Source of the DNA: Marinisporobacter sp.
Lineage (GTDB): Bacteria; Bacillota; Clostridia; Peptostreptococcales; Thermotaleaceae
NCBI GenBank assembly: GCA_025210525.1
Contig: JAOARP010000053.1
Span: 1 to 64,000 of the forward strand
Length of the DNA: 64,000 nucleotides
Direction: 5' to 3'
Shown: piece by piece, positions 47,583-55,581 of the stretch
Position numbering within the stretch: the first letter of the stretch is position 1
Layout of the letters: the number at the start of each line of letters is the position of its first letter
The notes under the pieces: generated by a model
The model's database searches: none
Told to the model about the DNA's origin: nothing
What the model saw: only the letters and a program-made list of their open reading frames with translations
Position numbers and translations under genes: made by a program

Positions 47583-48605
47583 ATGGTAGGAAAAAGATTT
47601 TTAAAAAGTATTTCAGTAGGTTTAGTAGGATTAGTATTATTGGTAGGGTTAGTAGGCTGTGGGAGTCAAGAAGCTTCTACAAAAGTAGAAGCAGAAAGTA
47701 AAGAAAATAAGACAAAAATAGGGATTACTCAGATTGTAGAACACCCTGCACTAGATGCAGCAAGAAAGGGATTTATTGACGCATTAGAGGAAAAAGGATT
47801 TAAGGATGGAGAAAAGGTAGAAATTGATTTTCAAAATGCCCAAGGGGATATGCCAACAGCACAAACAATTGCTCAAAACTTTGTATCACAAAAAAAGGAT
47901 ATGATATTAGCAATTGCAACACCAACAGCTCAAGCAGCTTTTAATGCAACAAAGGATATTCCTATTATGATTACAGCAGTGACAGATCCACAAAAAGCAG
48001 GGCTTGTTGAATCTTGGGAAAAGTCAGGAACAAATGTTGCAGGAACAAGTGATATGGCACCTATCAAAAAACAATTTGAGTTAATGAAAAAATTAGTTCC
48101 AGATGTGAAAAAAGTAGGGATTTTATACAATACAAGTGAAACAAATTCTGAAATACAAATTGAGCGTGCAAAAAAAGTAGCACCTGAATTTGATTTAGAA
48201 ATCATTACAACAGGTATTACAAATGTAAATGAAGCAGCCCAAGCATTAAATGAATTGGTTGATCAAATAGATGTTTTATATACACCGACAGATAATTTAG
48301 TTGCATCAGCTATGCCTTTAGTATCGGCGGAATGTATGAAGAAAAGTATTCCGATTATTGGAGCAGAAAGAGCCCATGTAGAAAATGGCGCTTTAGCTAC
48401 AGAAGGAATCAATTACTACAAATTAGGATTTCAAACAGGACTTATAGCGGTAGAGGTGATGGATGGGAAAGCTCCAAAAGATTTATCTATAGAGACTTTA
48501 AAGGAAACGGAGTTAGTTGTTAATGTAGATACTTTAAAAGCATTAAATATTGAATTGCCTCAGGATTTACAAGAAAAAGCTGAACTTTTAGGAGGCGAAA
48601 AATAA
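47583..48605 (+). CDS. ABC transporter substrate-binding lipoprotein (TrpX-like)
   Basis: A 340-residue lipoprotein of the ABC_sub_bind (COG2984) family. The signal peptide ends in VGLVGC with Cys at about residue 23. The mature part has the two-lobe binding-protein pattern (KIGITQIVEHPALDAARKGF, then KKVGILYNTSETNSEIQIERAKK). The family includes TrpX, a predicted tryptophan-binding protein, but ligand differs between members. Here the UAG-array leader and HutP suggest histidine or a related compound. AGGAGG lies before the ATG. The stop overlaps the permease start by one base. Confidence 0.88.
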   Translation: MVGKRFLKSISVGLVGLVLLVGLVGCGSQEASTKVEAESKENKTKIGITQIVEHPALDAARKGFIDALEEKGFKDGEKVEIDFQNAQGDMPTAQTIAQNFVSQKKDMILAIATPTAQAAFNATKDIPIMITAVTDPQKAGLVESWEKSGTNVAGTSDMAPIKKQFELMKKLVPDVKKVGILYNTSETNSEIQIERAKKVAPEFDLEIITTGITNVNEAAQALNELVDQIDVLYTPTDNLVASAMPLVSAECMKKSIPIIGAERAHVENGALATEGINYYKLGFQTGLIAVEVMDGKAPKDLSIETLKETELVVNVDTLKALNIELPQDLQEKAELLGGEK

Positions 48606-49498
48606 TGGGCTTTTGGTTAAATATTTTAGAACAAGGATTATTATTTGGCGTAATGGTTCTTGGTGTCTATATTACTTATAAGATATTAGATTTTCCAGAT
48701 CTTTCAGTAGATGGCAGCTTCCCATTGGGAGCTGCTGTTACAGCTGCACTTTTAGTGATGGATGTTAATCCATTTATAGCAACTTTAATTTCACTTATGG
48801 CAGGGATGATTGCAGGAGGGGTTACAGGATACCTTCATGTAAAATTTAAAATCACCAATTTGTTATCAGGAATTTTAGTAATGATTGGTTTATATTCTGT
48901 GAATCTAAGAATTATGGGAAAAGCAAATGTTCCCCTTTTTAATAAAGCAACGATTTTTAGTAGTGGGGTAAAGCCGATCTTTATTATTTTTGTATTTGCT
49001 ATATTTGTAAAGATTGTATTAGATATCTTCTTAAAAACAAAATTTGGATTTATCATAAAAGCTACAGGGGATAATCCTCAATTAGTTACTTCTTTAGGAA
49101 TTGATATAGGAAGGATTAAGATTATTGCCCTTATGGTTTCAAATGGATTGGTAGCATTATCAGGTTCATTGGTTGCTCAATATCAAAGATTTTCAGATGT
49201 GGGTATGGGAACAGGAATTATTGTGATGGGTCTTGCTTCTATTATCTTTGGGGAAGCCATCTTTAAAAGAATTCCTTTAATTATTCCTACTACAATGGCT
49301 TTATTTGGATCTATTTTATATAAGACCAGCACAGCTTTTGCATTAAAATTAGGATTTCCACCAACAGATTTAAAATTAATTACTGCTGTTATTGTTGTTA
49401 CTGCTTTAGCTATTAATCAAGGGAAAAATCCTTTTAAAGGAAAGAAACTATTTTCTATAGGGGGTGATTCTGTTGCTACGAATCCGAAATCTGTGTAA
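48605..49498 (+). CDS. ABC transporter permease (TrpY-like)
   Basis: A 297-residue membrane permease of the BPD_transp_2 (branched-chain amino acid type) family, COG4120. It has about eight hydrophobic helices. FPDLSVDGSFPLGAAVTAALL near residue 30 and ALSGSLVAQYQRFSDVGMGTGIIVMGLASIIFGEA (split here by position, about 185-220) are family-typical. It overlaps the upstream gene by one base and the downstream ATPase by about 25 bases, indicating a tightly coupled operon. Confidence 0.88.
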   Translation: MGFWLNILEQGLLFGVMVLGVYITYKILDFPDLSVDGSFPLGAAVTAALLVMDVNPFIATLISLMAGMIAGGVTGYLHVKFKITNLLSGILVMIGLYSVNLRIMGKANVPLFNKATIFSSGVKPIFIIFVFAIFVKIVLDIFLKTKFGFIIKATGDNPQLVTSLGIDIGRIKIIALMVSNGLVALSGSLVAQYQRFSDVGMGTGIIVMGLASIIFGEAIFKRIPLIIPTTMALFGSILYKTSTAFALKLGFPPTDLKLITAVIVVTALAINQGKNPFKGKKLFSIGGDSVATNPKSV

Positions 49499-50267
49499 GA
49501 CATTTCATAAAAATACGGTTAATGAAAAGATTGTTTTTAATGGATTTTCATTAGATGTACAAGAGGGAGATTTTATTACGATTATTGGAAGCAATGGAGC
49601 AGGGAAATCAACTCTTTTAAATATGATATCTGGATCGATTGAAGCAGATGATGGATCTATTCTATTAAAGGGTAATGATATATCTTCTGAGCCAGAATAT
49701 AAGCGTACAAAATCGATCGGAAGAGTATTTCAAGATCCCACTATGGGAACTTCACCTTCTATGAATATTATAGAAAATTTATCTATGGCTATGAATAAAG
49801 GGAAAAAATTTAATTTTTCTATGGGCGTTTCAAAAAAAGATATTCCTTTATTTGAAAAACTTTTAGCTCCCCTTTCATTAGGTCTTGAAGAGCAATTATA
49901 TACAAAGGTAGGATTATTATCTGGAGGGCAAAGACAATCCTTATCTCTTTTAATGGCTACTTTATCTAGTCCTCATATACTTCTTTTAGATGAGCATACA
50001 GCAGCATTAGACCCAAAGACCTCTGAGAGAATTATTGAGCTTACAGAAAAAATTGTTACAGAGAAAAAAATGACAACTTTAATGGTTACTCATAATCTAA
50101 ATCAAGCTATTACCTTGGGGAATCGGCTATTGATGATGCACAAAGGAGAAATTGTTTTAGATATTAGGGGAGAAGAAAAGAAAAAATTAACTATTCCAAA
50201 GCTATTAACTTATTTTGAAAAAAATCAATCAAAGGATTTAATCAGTGATCGCTTGCTGTTTTCATAA
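49473..50267 (+). CDS. ABC transporter ATP-binding protein (TrpZ-like)
   Basis: The ATPase of the same transporter, COG1101 type. Walker A is GSNGAGKST near residue 37, the ABC signature is LLSGGQRQSLSLLMA near 150 and Walker B is ILLLDEHTAALDP near 173, with a His switch in MVTHNL. I prefer TTG 49473 (MLLRIRNLCKTFHKN), 8 bases after AGGGGG; a GTG 9 bases upstream lies within that site. It starts inside the permease gene. About 264 residues. Confidence 0.9.
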   Translation: MLRIRNLCKTFHKNTVNEKIVFNGFSLDVQEGDFITIIGSNGAGKSTLLNMISGSIEADDGSILLKGNDISSEPEYKRTKSIGRVFQDPTMGTSPSMNIIENLSMAMNKGKKFNFSMGVSKKDIPLFEKLLAPLSLGLEEQLYTKVGLLSGGQRQSLSLLMATLSSPHILLLDEHTAALDPKTSERIIELTEKIVTEKKMTTLMVTHNLNQAITLGNRLLMMHKGEIVLDIRGEEKKKLTIPKLLTYFEKNQSKDLISDRLLFS

Positions 50268-50347
50268 ATGGCAAGTGATTTATTTTTAGTTGACAGCTTT
50301 TGTAGAATAAGATAGATTTAGAGAAAAAACAAAAAGGAGCTATAAAA

Positions 50348-51292
50348 ATGATCGTAGCAGATGCCATACAAAGTGTATTTAGTATTATGGTAATGATTGG
50401 TGTAGGATATACATTAACCCATAAAGGATGGTTTGATGAAAGAATCTCTAAATTATTTTCAAAGCTAGTAGTGAGAGTATCTTTACCTGCATTAATGTTT
50501 TCAAATCTCATGAAAAATTTTAATAAGGAACTGTTAATAGAATCGAAAATTGGTATAGGGATTGCTTTTTCAACCATGTTTTTAGCCTATGGTGTTAGTA
50601 TACTTTTAGTAAAAGTTTTAAAAATTCCTCCTAAGAGGAGAGGCTTGTTTCAATCTATGTTTGCTTTATCCAATACGATTTTTATAGGACTTCCTGTAAA
50701 TTTAGCTTTGTTTGGTGAAAAAAGTGTTCCGATGGTTTTACTTTATTATATTGCTAATACCACAACCTTTTGGACCATTGGGGTATATAACATTAGAAAA
50801 GATAGTGGAAATGATGATGGAGAGGGGATTTTCACTTTTAATACATTAAAAAGGATTTTCTCTCCGCCGCTGATGGGATTTTTGGTAGCACTTATTTTTA
50901 TATTGCTGAAAATAAATCCACCAAGGTTTATTATGGATAGCTGTAGATATATAGGAAATCTTACTACAGCTCTATCTATGTTTTTTATAGGAATTATTAT
51001 TCATGGTATCCATATAAGCGATATTCGATTTGATCAGCATATGATGATTCTTTTAATTGGAAGATTTGTATTCTGTCCATTATTGGTTTTTACAGCTCTT
51101 TCTTATTTTGAGGTGCCACTATTAATGGAGAAGGTATTTGTGATAGAAGCAGCTATGCCAGTTATGACCCAAAGTGCAATTGTAGCACAAGCTTATGGAG
51201 CAGATTACAAATATGCAAGCGTTATGGTGAGTGTTACAACTATTGCTAGTTTGATTTTTATTCCTGTTTATACGGTTTTATTAAGTTTGTAA
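50348..51292 (+). CDS. AEC family transporter
   Basis: A 314-residue membrane protein of the auxin efflux carrier family, with ten predicted helices. YTLTHKGWFDERISKLFSKLV near residue 25, SLPALMFSNL and the last-helix region AMPVMTQSAIVAQAYGADYKYASVMVS match bacterial AEC permeases that export malate, malonate or similar acids. Substrate unknown. AAAAGGAGC precedes the ATG. No terminator separates it clearly from the ABC operon 80 bases upstream. Confidence 0.88.
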   Translation: MIVADAIQSVFSIMVMIGVGYTLTHKGWFDERISKLFSKLVVRVSLPALMFSNLMKNFNKELLIESKIGIGIAFSTMFLAYGVSILLVKVLKIPPKRRGLFQSMFALSNTIFIGLPVNLALFGEKSVPMVLLYYIANTTTFWTIGVYNIRKDSGNDDGEGIFTFNTLKRIFSPPLMGFLVALIFILLKINPPRFIMDSCRYIGNLTTALSMFFIGIIIHGIHISDIRFDQHMMILLIGRFVFCPLLVFTALSYFEVPLLMEKVFVIEAAMPVMTQSAIVAQAYGADYKYASVMVSVTTIASLIFIPVYTVLLSL

Positions 51293-51294
51293 CT

Positions 51295-51340
51295 AAAAAG
51301 AACCCCTGTATGCAAAAGCGAAAACAGCGGGTTCTTTTTA
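51295..51340. terminator. Bidirectional terminator
   Basis: AAAAAGAACCC at 51295-51305 and GGGTTCTTTTT at 51329-51339, with inner CTGT/ACAG pairing, between the convergent AEC transporter and S1-domain genes. Confidence 0.82.
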
Positions 51341-51745
51341 TTATTTTTTAGATTGTTCTACCCAAGCTTTTAATTGATCTGCAAGTGGATTAAAGCTTTC
51401 GTTGTTCTTTGGATCTTGGTAGTTCATTCCGCCTCTTTTTTGCTTTGGACGACGAGGACGATCTGTCTTTTGTTCAGGTTTACGCTCTGTAGCTTCAGGT
51501 GCTGGTAATGTTTCACGAATAGAAAGAGAAATCTTTCCAGATTCTTGATCCATAGATAAGATCTTTACGTTTACTTCAGCACCAACAGAAAGATGTTCGT
51601 TGATATCCTTTACAAATCCGTGAGCGATTTGTGAAATATGAACTAATCCTTCTTTTCCCTCTTCGATTGCTACGAAAGCACCGAAAGGTTTGATAGCAGT
51701 TACTTTTCCTACTACAATGTTTCCAACTTCAATATTGTTTGACAT
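51341..51745 (-). CDS. S1 RNA-binding domain protein (general stress protein 13-like)
   Basis: A 134-residue protein. The N-terminal 75 residues are an S1 OB-fold (VGKVTAIKPFGAFVAIEEGKEG-type start, GLVHISQIAH, GAEVNVKILSMD, GKISLSIRET). A basic, disordered tail follows (RKPEQKTDRPRRPKQKRGG), ending PLADQLKAWVEQSKK. It resembles YugI/GSP13, thought to bind ribosomes or RNA. The start is ATG 51745 behind AGGAGTG. Single-gene unit. Confidence 0.88.
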   Translation of the reverse strand: MSNNIEVGNIVVGKVTAIKPFGAFVAIEEGKEGLVHISQIAHGFVKDINEHLSVGAEVNVKILSMDQESGKISLSIRETLPAPEATERKPEQKTDRPRRPKQKRGGMNYQDPKNNESFNPLADQLKAWVEQSKK

Positions 51746-51929
51746 AAGCACACTCCTAATTATCTTATTTTCCTTATCTAGTATACCACAATAGATGAAA
51801 AAAACAAGGAAAGTGAAATCGAATTTGTCAATAAAAAAATGATAAATAAAAGTATTTTGTTTATTTAGAGTATTTTATAAGGAGGATGAAGAAAGATTTT
51901 AAAAAATTTATTATTATACAAAAAAACTA

Positions 51930-51979
51930 TTGCACAAATATACTTTGTTATATATAATCATATTAGAATATTCTAATAT
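51930..51979 (+). promoter_or_regulatory. Promoter and palindromic operator of the arsR-type operon
   Basis: TTGCAC at 51930-51935, a 17-nt spacer and TATAAT at 51953-51958 form a strong promoter. Right after it, 51960-51979 is a perfect 20-bp palindrome, ATATTAGAATATTCTAATAT, across the transcription start, as expected for autorepression by the ArsR-family protein encoded next. Confidence 0.82.
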
Positions 51980-51996
51980 AGTTAGGAGGGAAAATA

Positions 51997-52320
51997 GTGA
52001 GCTCTATGTATTATGAATTATCTGCATCACTACTAAAGGCGCTAGCCCATAAAACGCGTATTCAGATTCTTGAAAGGTTAAAAAGTGAAGAAGAGCTTTG
52101 CGTATGTCATATTTATGAAGATTTGGAATTAGAACAATCTAATGTTTCACAACACCTTAAAATCTTAAAGGATAAAGGTATTCTTACAAGTAGAAAAGAT
52201 GGATTAAAGGTTATGTATAGCGTAAGGTATAAGGAAATCTATACGATTTTAGATTTAGTAAAGGATATTTTATCAAAACAATTAGAAGAAGCACATGAAC
52301 AATTAGGGATAAAGAAGTAA
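51997..52320 (+). CDS. arsR: ArsR family metalloregulator
   Basis: A 107-residue winged-helix repressor. ALAHKTRIQILERLKS, then EELCVCHIYEDLELEQSNVSQHLKIL with ELCVC at about residues 34-38, the arsenite/antimonite-binding Cys pair of ArsR proteins (usual form ELCVCDL), then the wing. It would leave the DNA when a thiol-binding ion is present. GTG start, 6 bases after AGGAGGG. The palindromic operator lies at its own promoter. First gene of a probable arsR - permease - thioredoxin operon. Confidence 0.9.
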   Translation: MSSMYYELSASLLKALAHKTRIQILERLKSEEELCVCHIYEDLELEQSNVSQHLKILKDKGILTSRKDGLKVMYSVRYKEIYTILDLVKDILSKQLEEAHEQLGIKK

Positions 52321-52400
52321 TTGAAATATCGAATATAGAAAAATGAGTAAATGTTTTATAGGGAAGAAAAAATAATCATTTTAAGATAGGAGGGATGATG

Positions 52401-53348
52401 ATGTTAAAAGGATTTGCTGATTGGTTTGTAGAAAATGTATTAGGATTAGATTTACATTCTAGATTAGGAGATAGTGTAGACTTTTTTGTATATGATACAC
52501 TAAAAATTATTTTACTCCTTAGTTTTATGATTTTTACTATTTCTTATGTGAGAAGTTATTTCCCACCAGAAAAAGTAAAAGGGATGCTCTCGAAATTTGG
52601 TGGAGTGTGGGCTCATGTAGCAGCAGCTATATTAGGAGTATTGTCTCCATTCTGATCATGTTCAACAGTGCCTATATTTATAGGCTTCGTGGAATCGGGT
52701 ATTCCGCTAGGCGTTACATTTACATTTTTAGTTACATCACCAATTGTTAATGAAATTGCATTAGGATTTTTATTCATCAGCTTTGGCTTTAAAATAGCAT
52801 TTCTTTATACAATTGCAGGAATGATTATAGGAATCGTTGCAGGGCTCATTATTGAAAAGCTTAACTTAACTCATTTAGTAGAAAGCTATGTTTTTGAGAT
52901 TCATATGGGTGAAGCTGTTATTGAAGAGATGGATCATAAAAAGAGATTGAAATTTTCTATTGATGCAGTAAAGGATATTGTAAAGAGAGTATGGCTTTAT
53001 GTAGTAATAGGAATTGGTATAGGGGCATGGATTCATGGCTATGCACCACAGGATTTCTTGGTAAAATATGCAGGACCTAATAATCCATTTGCAGTCTTTA
53101 TAGCTGTAGTATTAGGAATTCCTCTTTATTCAAATGCAGTAGGAACAGTTCCTATTGTAGAGGCTTTGATTGGTAAAGGGGTAGGCGTTGGAACAGCGCT
53201 TTCTTTCATGATGAGTGTGGTAGCCTTATCGCTTCCTGAGATGATTTTACTTAAGCAAGTAATGAAACCAAAGCTTATTGGGATATTCATTGCCATTACA
53301 GGGACAGCTATTATACTTGTAGGATATTTATTTAATATTATTCTGTAG
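52401..53348 (+). CDS. ArsP-like permease with in-frame TGA (probable selenocysteine)
   Basis: An integral membrane permease of the ArsP/DUF318 family, which exports trivalent arsenicals or related ions. The frame is open from ATG 52401 (6 bases after AGGAGGG) to 53348 except for one TGA at 52653-52655, codon 85. Sequence on both sides is in the same frame and fully conserved in style: GVLSPF-(TGA)-SCSTVPIFIGFVESG, where relatives have Cys (SPFCSCS). Reading the TGA as selenocysteine gives 315 residues, normal for the family. Hairpins at 52670-52685 and 52689-52707 could serve as a SECIS element. A Cys-to-stop mutation or read error is the alternative. Confidence 0.8.
52670..52707 (+). promoter_or_regulatory. 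Candidate SECIS hairpins after the TGA codon
   Basis: GCCTAT-ATTT-ATAGGC (52670-52685) starts 14 bases after the TGA. GTGGAAT-CGGGT-ATTCCGC (52689-52707) starts 33 bases after it and has G residues in its apical loop, as bacterial SECIS elements usually do. Both are within coding sequence. Which one, if either, binds SelB cannot be told by eye. Confidence 0.4.
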
Positions 53349-53445
53349 ATGTATGAAATGAAAAGAAAAGTTGAATGCTGATTATAGAAAGAATGAAAAA
53401 TTTTATTCTTATATAACTTTCAAATAAAAAATAGGAGGGGTTTAC

Positions 53446-53679
53446 ATGAACATTAAAATTTTAGGTGGAGGATGTAAAAACTGTACAACACTTTATGAAA
53501 ATGCAGTAGAAGCAGCAAAAGAACTAGGGATTGATGCAGAATTTGAAAAGGTAACACAGATGAAGGACATTTTATCCTTTGGGGTAATGAAAACGCCAGC
53601 TCTTGTAGTAGATGGTGCTGTGAAGGTTTCTGGAAGAGTTGTTTCAAAGGATGAAGTAAAGGAAATATTAAATAAGTAG
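53446..53679 (+). CDS. Small thioredoxin-family protein
   Basis: A 77-residue thioredoxin-fold protein of the MTH895/TM0996-like 'redox-active disulfide' group. MNIKILGGGCKNCTTLYENA has the CxxC active site at residues 10-13. VMKTPALVVDGAVKVSGRV contains the cis-Pro. AGGAGGGG precedes the ATG. Such proteins are regular partners of ArsR and ArsP-like permeases and could keep the permease Sec/Cys residue or the substrate reduced. That role is inferred. Confidence 0.88.
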   Translation: MNIKILGGGCKNCTTLYENAVEAAKELGIDAEFEKVTQMKDILSFGVMKTPALVVDGAVKVSGRVVSKDEVKEILNK

Positions 53680-53704
53680 GGGGACGCTTTTGCGTCCCCT
53701 TTTA
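53679..53704 (+). terminator. Terminator of the arsR-type operon
   Basis: GGGGACGC, loop TTTT, GCGTCCCC, then TTTTA, directly after the thioredoxin stop codon. Confidence 0.85.
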
Positions 53705-53807
53705 AAATCCACTTATTTATTTAACAAGAATTTAACAGCTAAAACTATTCATATCTATTTGTGTATTTTGTTATAATAACAAAAAAATAGCCAAGGAGGA
53801 AATGCAT

Positions 53808-54521
53808 ATGCAGTTTGCAGTTATTACAGATATTCATGCTAACATTTATGCTTTAAAAGCTACTTTAGAAGATATAAAAAAGAAAGGGATCGATAAAGTT
53901 TATTGTTTGGGCGATTTAGTAGGCTATGCACCTTTTCCAAACGAAGTAATCGATCTTATAAAAGAAGAAAAAATAGTGACTATTCAAGGGAATTATGATG
54001 AAAGTGTAGGAGAAGAACTATTTGCTTGTGGTTGTGATTATAAGGATGAAAAAACAATGGCTATGGGAACGAAGTCTCTTTATTGGTCTCAAGAAAATAC
54101 TACAGCTGAAAATAAGACGTGGTTAAAAAATCTACCAAAACAGTTAGAATTAGAAATAGAAGGAAAGAAAATAGTATTGGTACATGGAAGTACGAGAAGA
54201 AATAATGAATATCTATATGAAAATTCTGAGGAGTTAAAAGAAATTGCAAAGACGGCAGATTTTAATGTTTTGATATGTGGTCATACGCATAAACCATTTC
54301 ATGAGGTAGTAGAGGGTGTTCATTTTATTAATGCTGGAAGTGTAGGAAAACCAAAGCATGGAAATCCTCAGGCAACATATGTAATTGTTGAAATAAATCA
54401 AGAGGATATAAAAACACAAAATGTTGAGGTGATTTATGATTATGAAAGAGCTGCAAAAGCAGTAGAAGAAAGCGAACTTCCAAATGAATTTGCAGAAAAG
54501 CTTAGAAAAGGAATTAGCTAA
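53808..54521 (+). CDS. Metallophosphoesterase (YfcE/calcineurin-like)
   Basis: A 237-residue phosphoesterase with metal-binding motifs AVITDIHANIYAL (DxH), CLGDLVGYAPFP (GD), IQGNYDESV (GNxD), VLVHGSTRRNNEYLY and CGHTHKPF (GHTH). Length and order fit the Metallophos_2 family of bacterial phosphodiesterases/phosphatases. The substrate is unknown. I use ATG 53808 because AGGAGGA lies 7 bases before it; an ATG 6 bases upstream is too close. Confidence 0.9.
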   Translation: MQFAVITDIHANIYALKATLEDIKKKGIDKVYCLGDLVGYAPFPNEVIDLIKEEKIVTIQGNYDESVGEELFACGCDYKDEKTMAMGTKSLYWSQENTTAENKTWLKNLPKQLELEIEGKKIVLVHGSTRRNNEYLYENSEELKEIAKTADFNVLICGHTHKPFHEVVEGVHFINAGSVGKPKHGNPQATYVIVEINQEDIKTQNVEVIYDYERAAKAVEESELPNEFAEKLRKGIS

Positions 54522-54549
54522 AAAATATTAAAGAAAAAAAATCATTTAA

Positions 54550-54602
54550 AGAGATAGCCGAGAATATGTTTGTAAAAAGACGTACTCTCGGTTTTATCTT
54601 TT
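54550..54602 (+). terminator. Terminator after the phosphoesterase gene
   Basis: AGATAGCCGAGAATATGT and ACGTACTCTCGGTTTTATCT pair with small interruptions, then TTTTG. Confidence 0.72.
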
Positions 54603-54646
54603 GTAAAATGGGTATAATTTAGTTGTATAAGTGGGGAGGGATATTT

Positions 54647-55462
54647 ATGGAATCAAGTAATATATGGATTGCGTTTGGATTAACGTTATTTGCAGGACTT
54701 TCTACAGGAATCGGAAGTGCTTTAGCTTTTTTTGCAAAAAAGACGAATAAGAAATTTCTTTCTTTAGCCCTCGGTTTTTCTGCTGGGGTAATGATTTATG
54801 TATCTTTTGTTGAGATTTTCTTCAAAGCAAAGGATGCTTTAATAGATGAGTTTGGATATAGTAAAGGCTATTGGATTACAACGCTTTCTTTTTTTGGAGG
54901 GATGGCGTTCATTGCTTTAATAGATAAATTGGTTCCAGATTTTGAAAATCCTCATGAAATGAGAAATGTGGAAGAAATGGGAAAAGAACAGTTAAAAGAT
55001 AAAGAAAATAAACAGCTTTTAAGAATGGGAATGTTTTCAGCTCTTGCTATAGCCATACATAACTTTCCAGAAGGGCTGGCTACTTTTACATCAGCTATGA
55101 AGGACGTAAACATAGCGATTCCCATTGCTGTAGCTATAGCTATACATAATATACCTGAAGGAATTGCTGTTTCCGTTCCTATTTATTATGCAACAGGAGA
55201 TAAAAAGAAAGCTTTTTATTATTCCTTTTTATCAGGATTAGCAGAGCCTGTAGGGGCTGTGATTGGATATGTTTTACTTCGAAGTATTTTTAGTGATACA
55301 GTTTTTGGTGTGATTTTTGCTAGCGTTGCAGGGATTATGGTATTTATCTCTTTAGATGAACTTCTTCCAGCAGCTCATGAATATGGAGAACATCATTTAT
55401 CTATATATGGTGTTATTTCAGGAATGGCTGTAATGGCTTTAAGTCTTCTAATGTTTTCATAA
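54647..55462 (+). CDS. zupT: ZIP family zinc/metal transporter ZupT
   Basis: A 271-residue metal importer with eight helices. The two characteristic helices carry IHNFPEGLATFTSA and IAIHNIPEGIAVSVPIYYA, whose His, Asn, Pro and Glu residues bind Zn2+/Fe2+. The loop HEMRNVEEMGKEQLKDKENKQ between helices 3 and 4 is charged. The start is ATG 54647 behind GGGGAGGG; an in-frame ATG 24 bases upstream has no site. Single-gene unit. Confidence 0.93.
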   Translation: MESSNIWIAFGLTLFAGLSTGIGSALAFFAKKTNKKFLSLALGFSAGVMIYVSFVEIFFKAKDALIDEFGYSKGYWITTLSFFGGMAFIALIDKLVPDFENPHEMRNVEEMGKEQLKDKENKQLLRMGMFSALAIAIHNFPEGLATFTSAMKDVNIAIPIAVAIAIHNIPEGIAVSVPIYYATGDKKKAFYYSFLSGLAEPVGAVIGYVLLRSIFSDTVFGVIFASVAGIMVFISLDELLPAAHEYGEHHLSIYGVISGMAVMALSLLMFS

Positions 55463-55581
55463 AAATAGTAGATTTAATTAATTTTCATCTATAACCAACC
55501 CTTTCAAATAAATATGAAAATATTGCATAAACTATTAGATACAGTATAAAGATATATAATTGGTTGAAAGGGTGAATCTGG

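Noticed and set aside
52401-52655. Permease gene as a truncated pseudogene, with a second gene starting at GTG 52668
   Set aside because: Both halves are in one frame, the stop falls exactly on a conserved Cys, the GTG has no ribosome site, and no other damage is seen. Selenocysteine explains this better.
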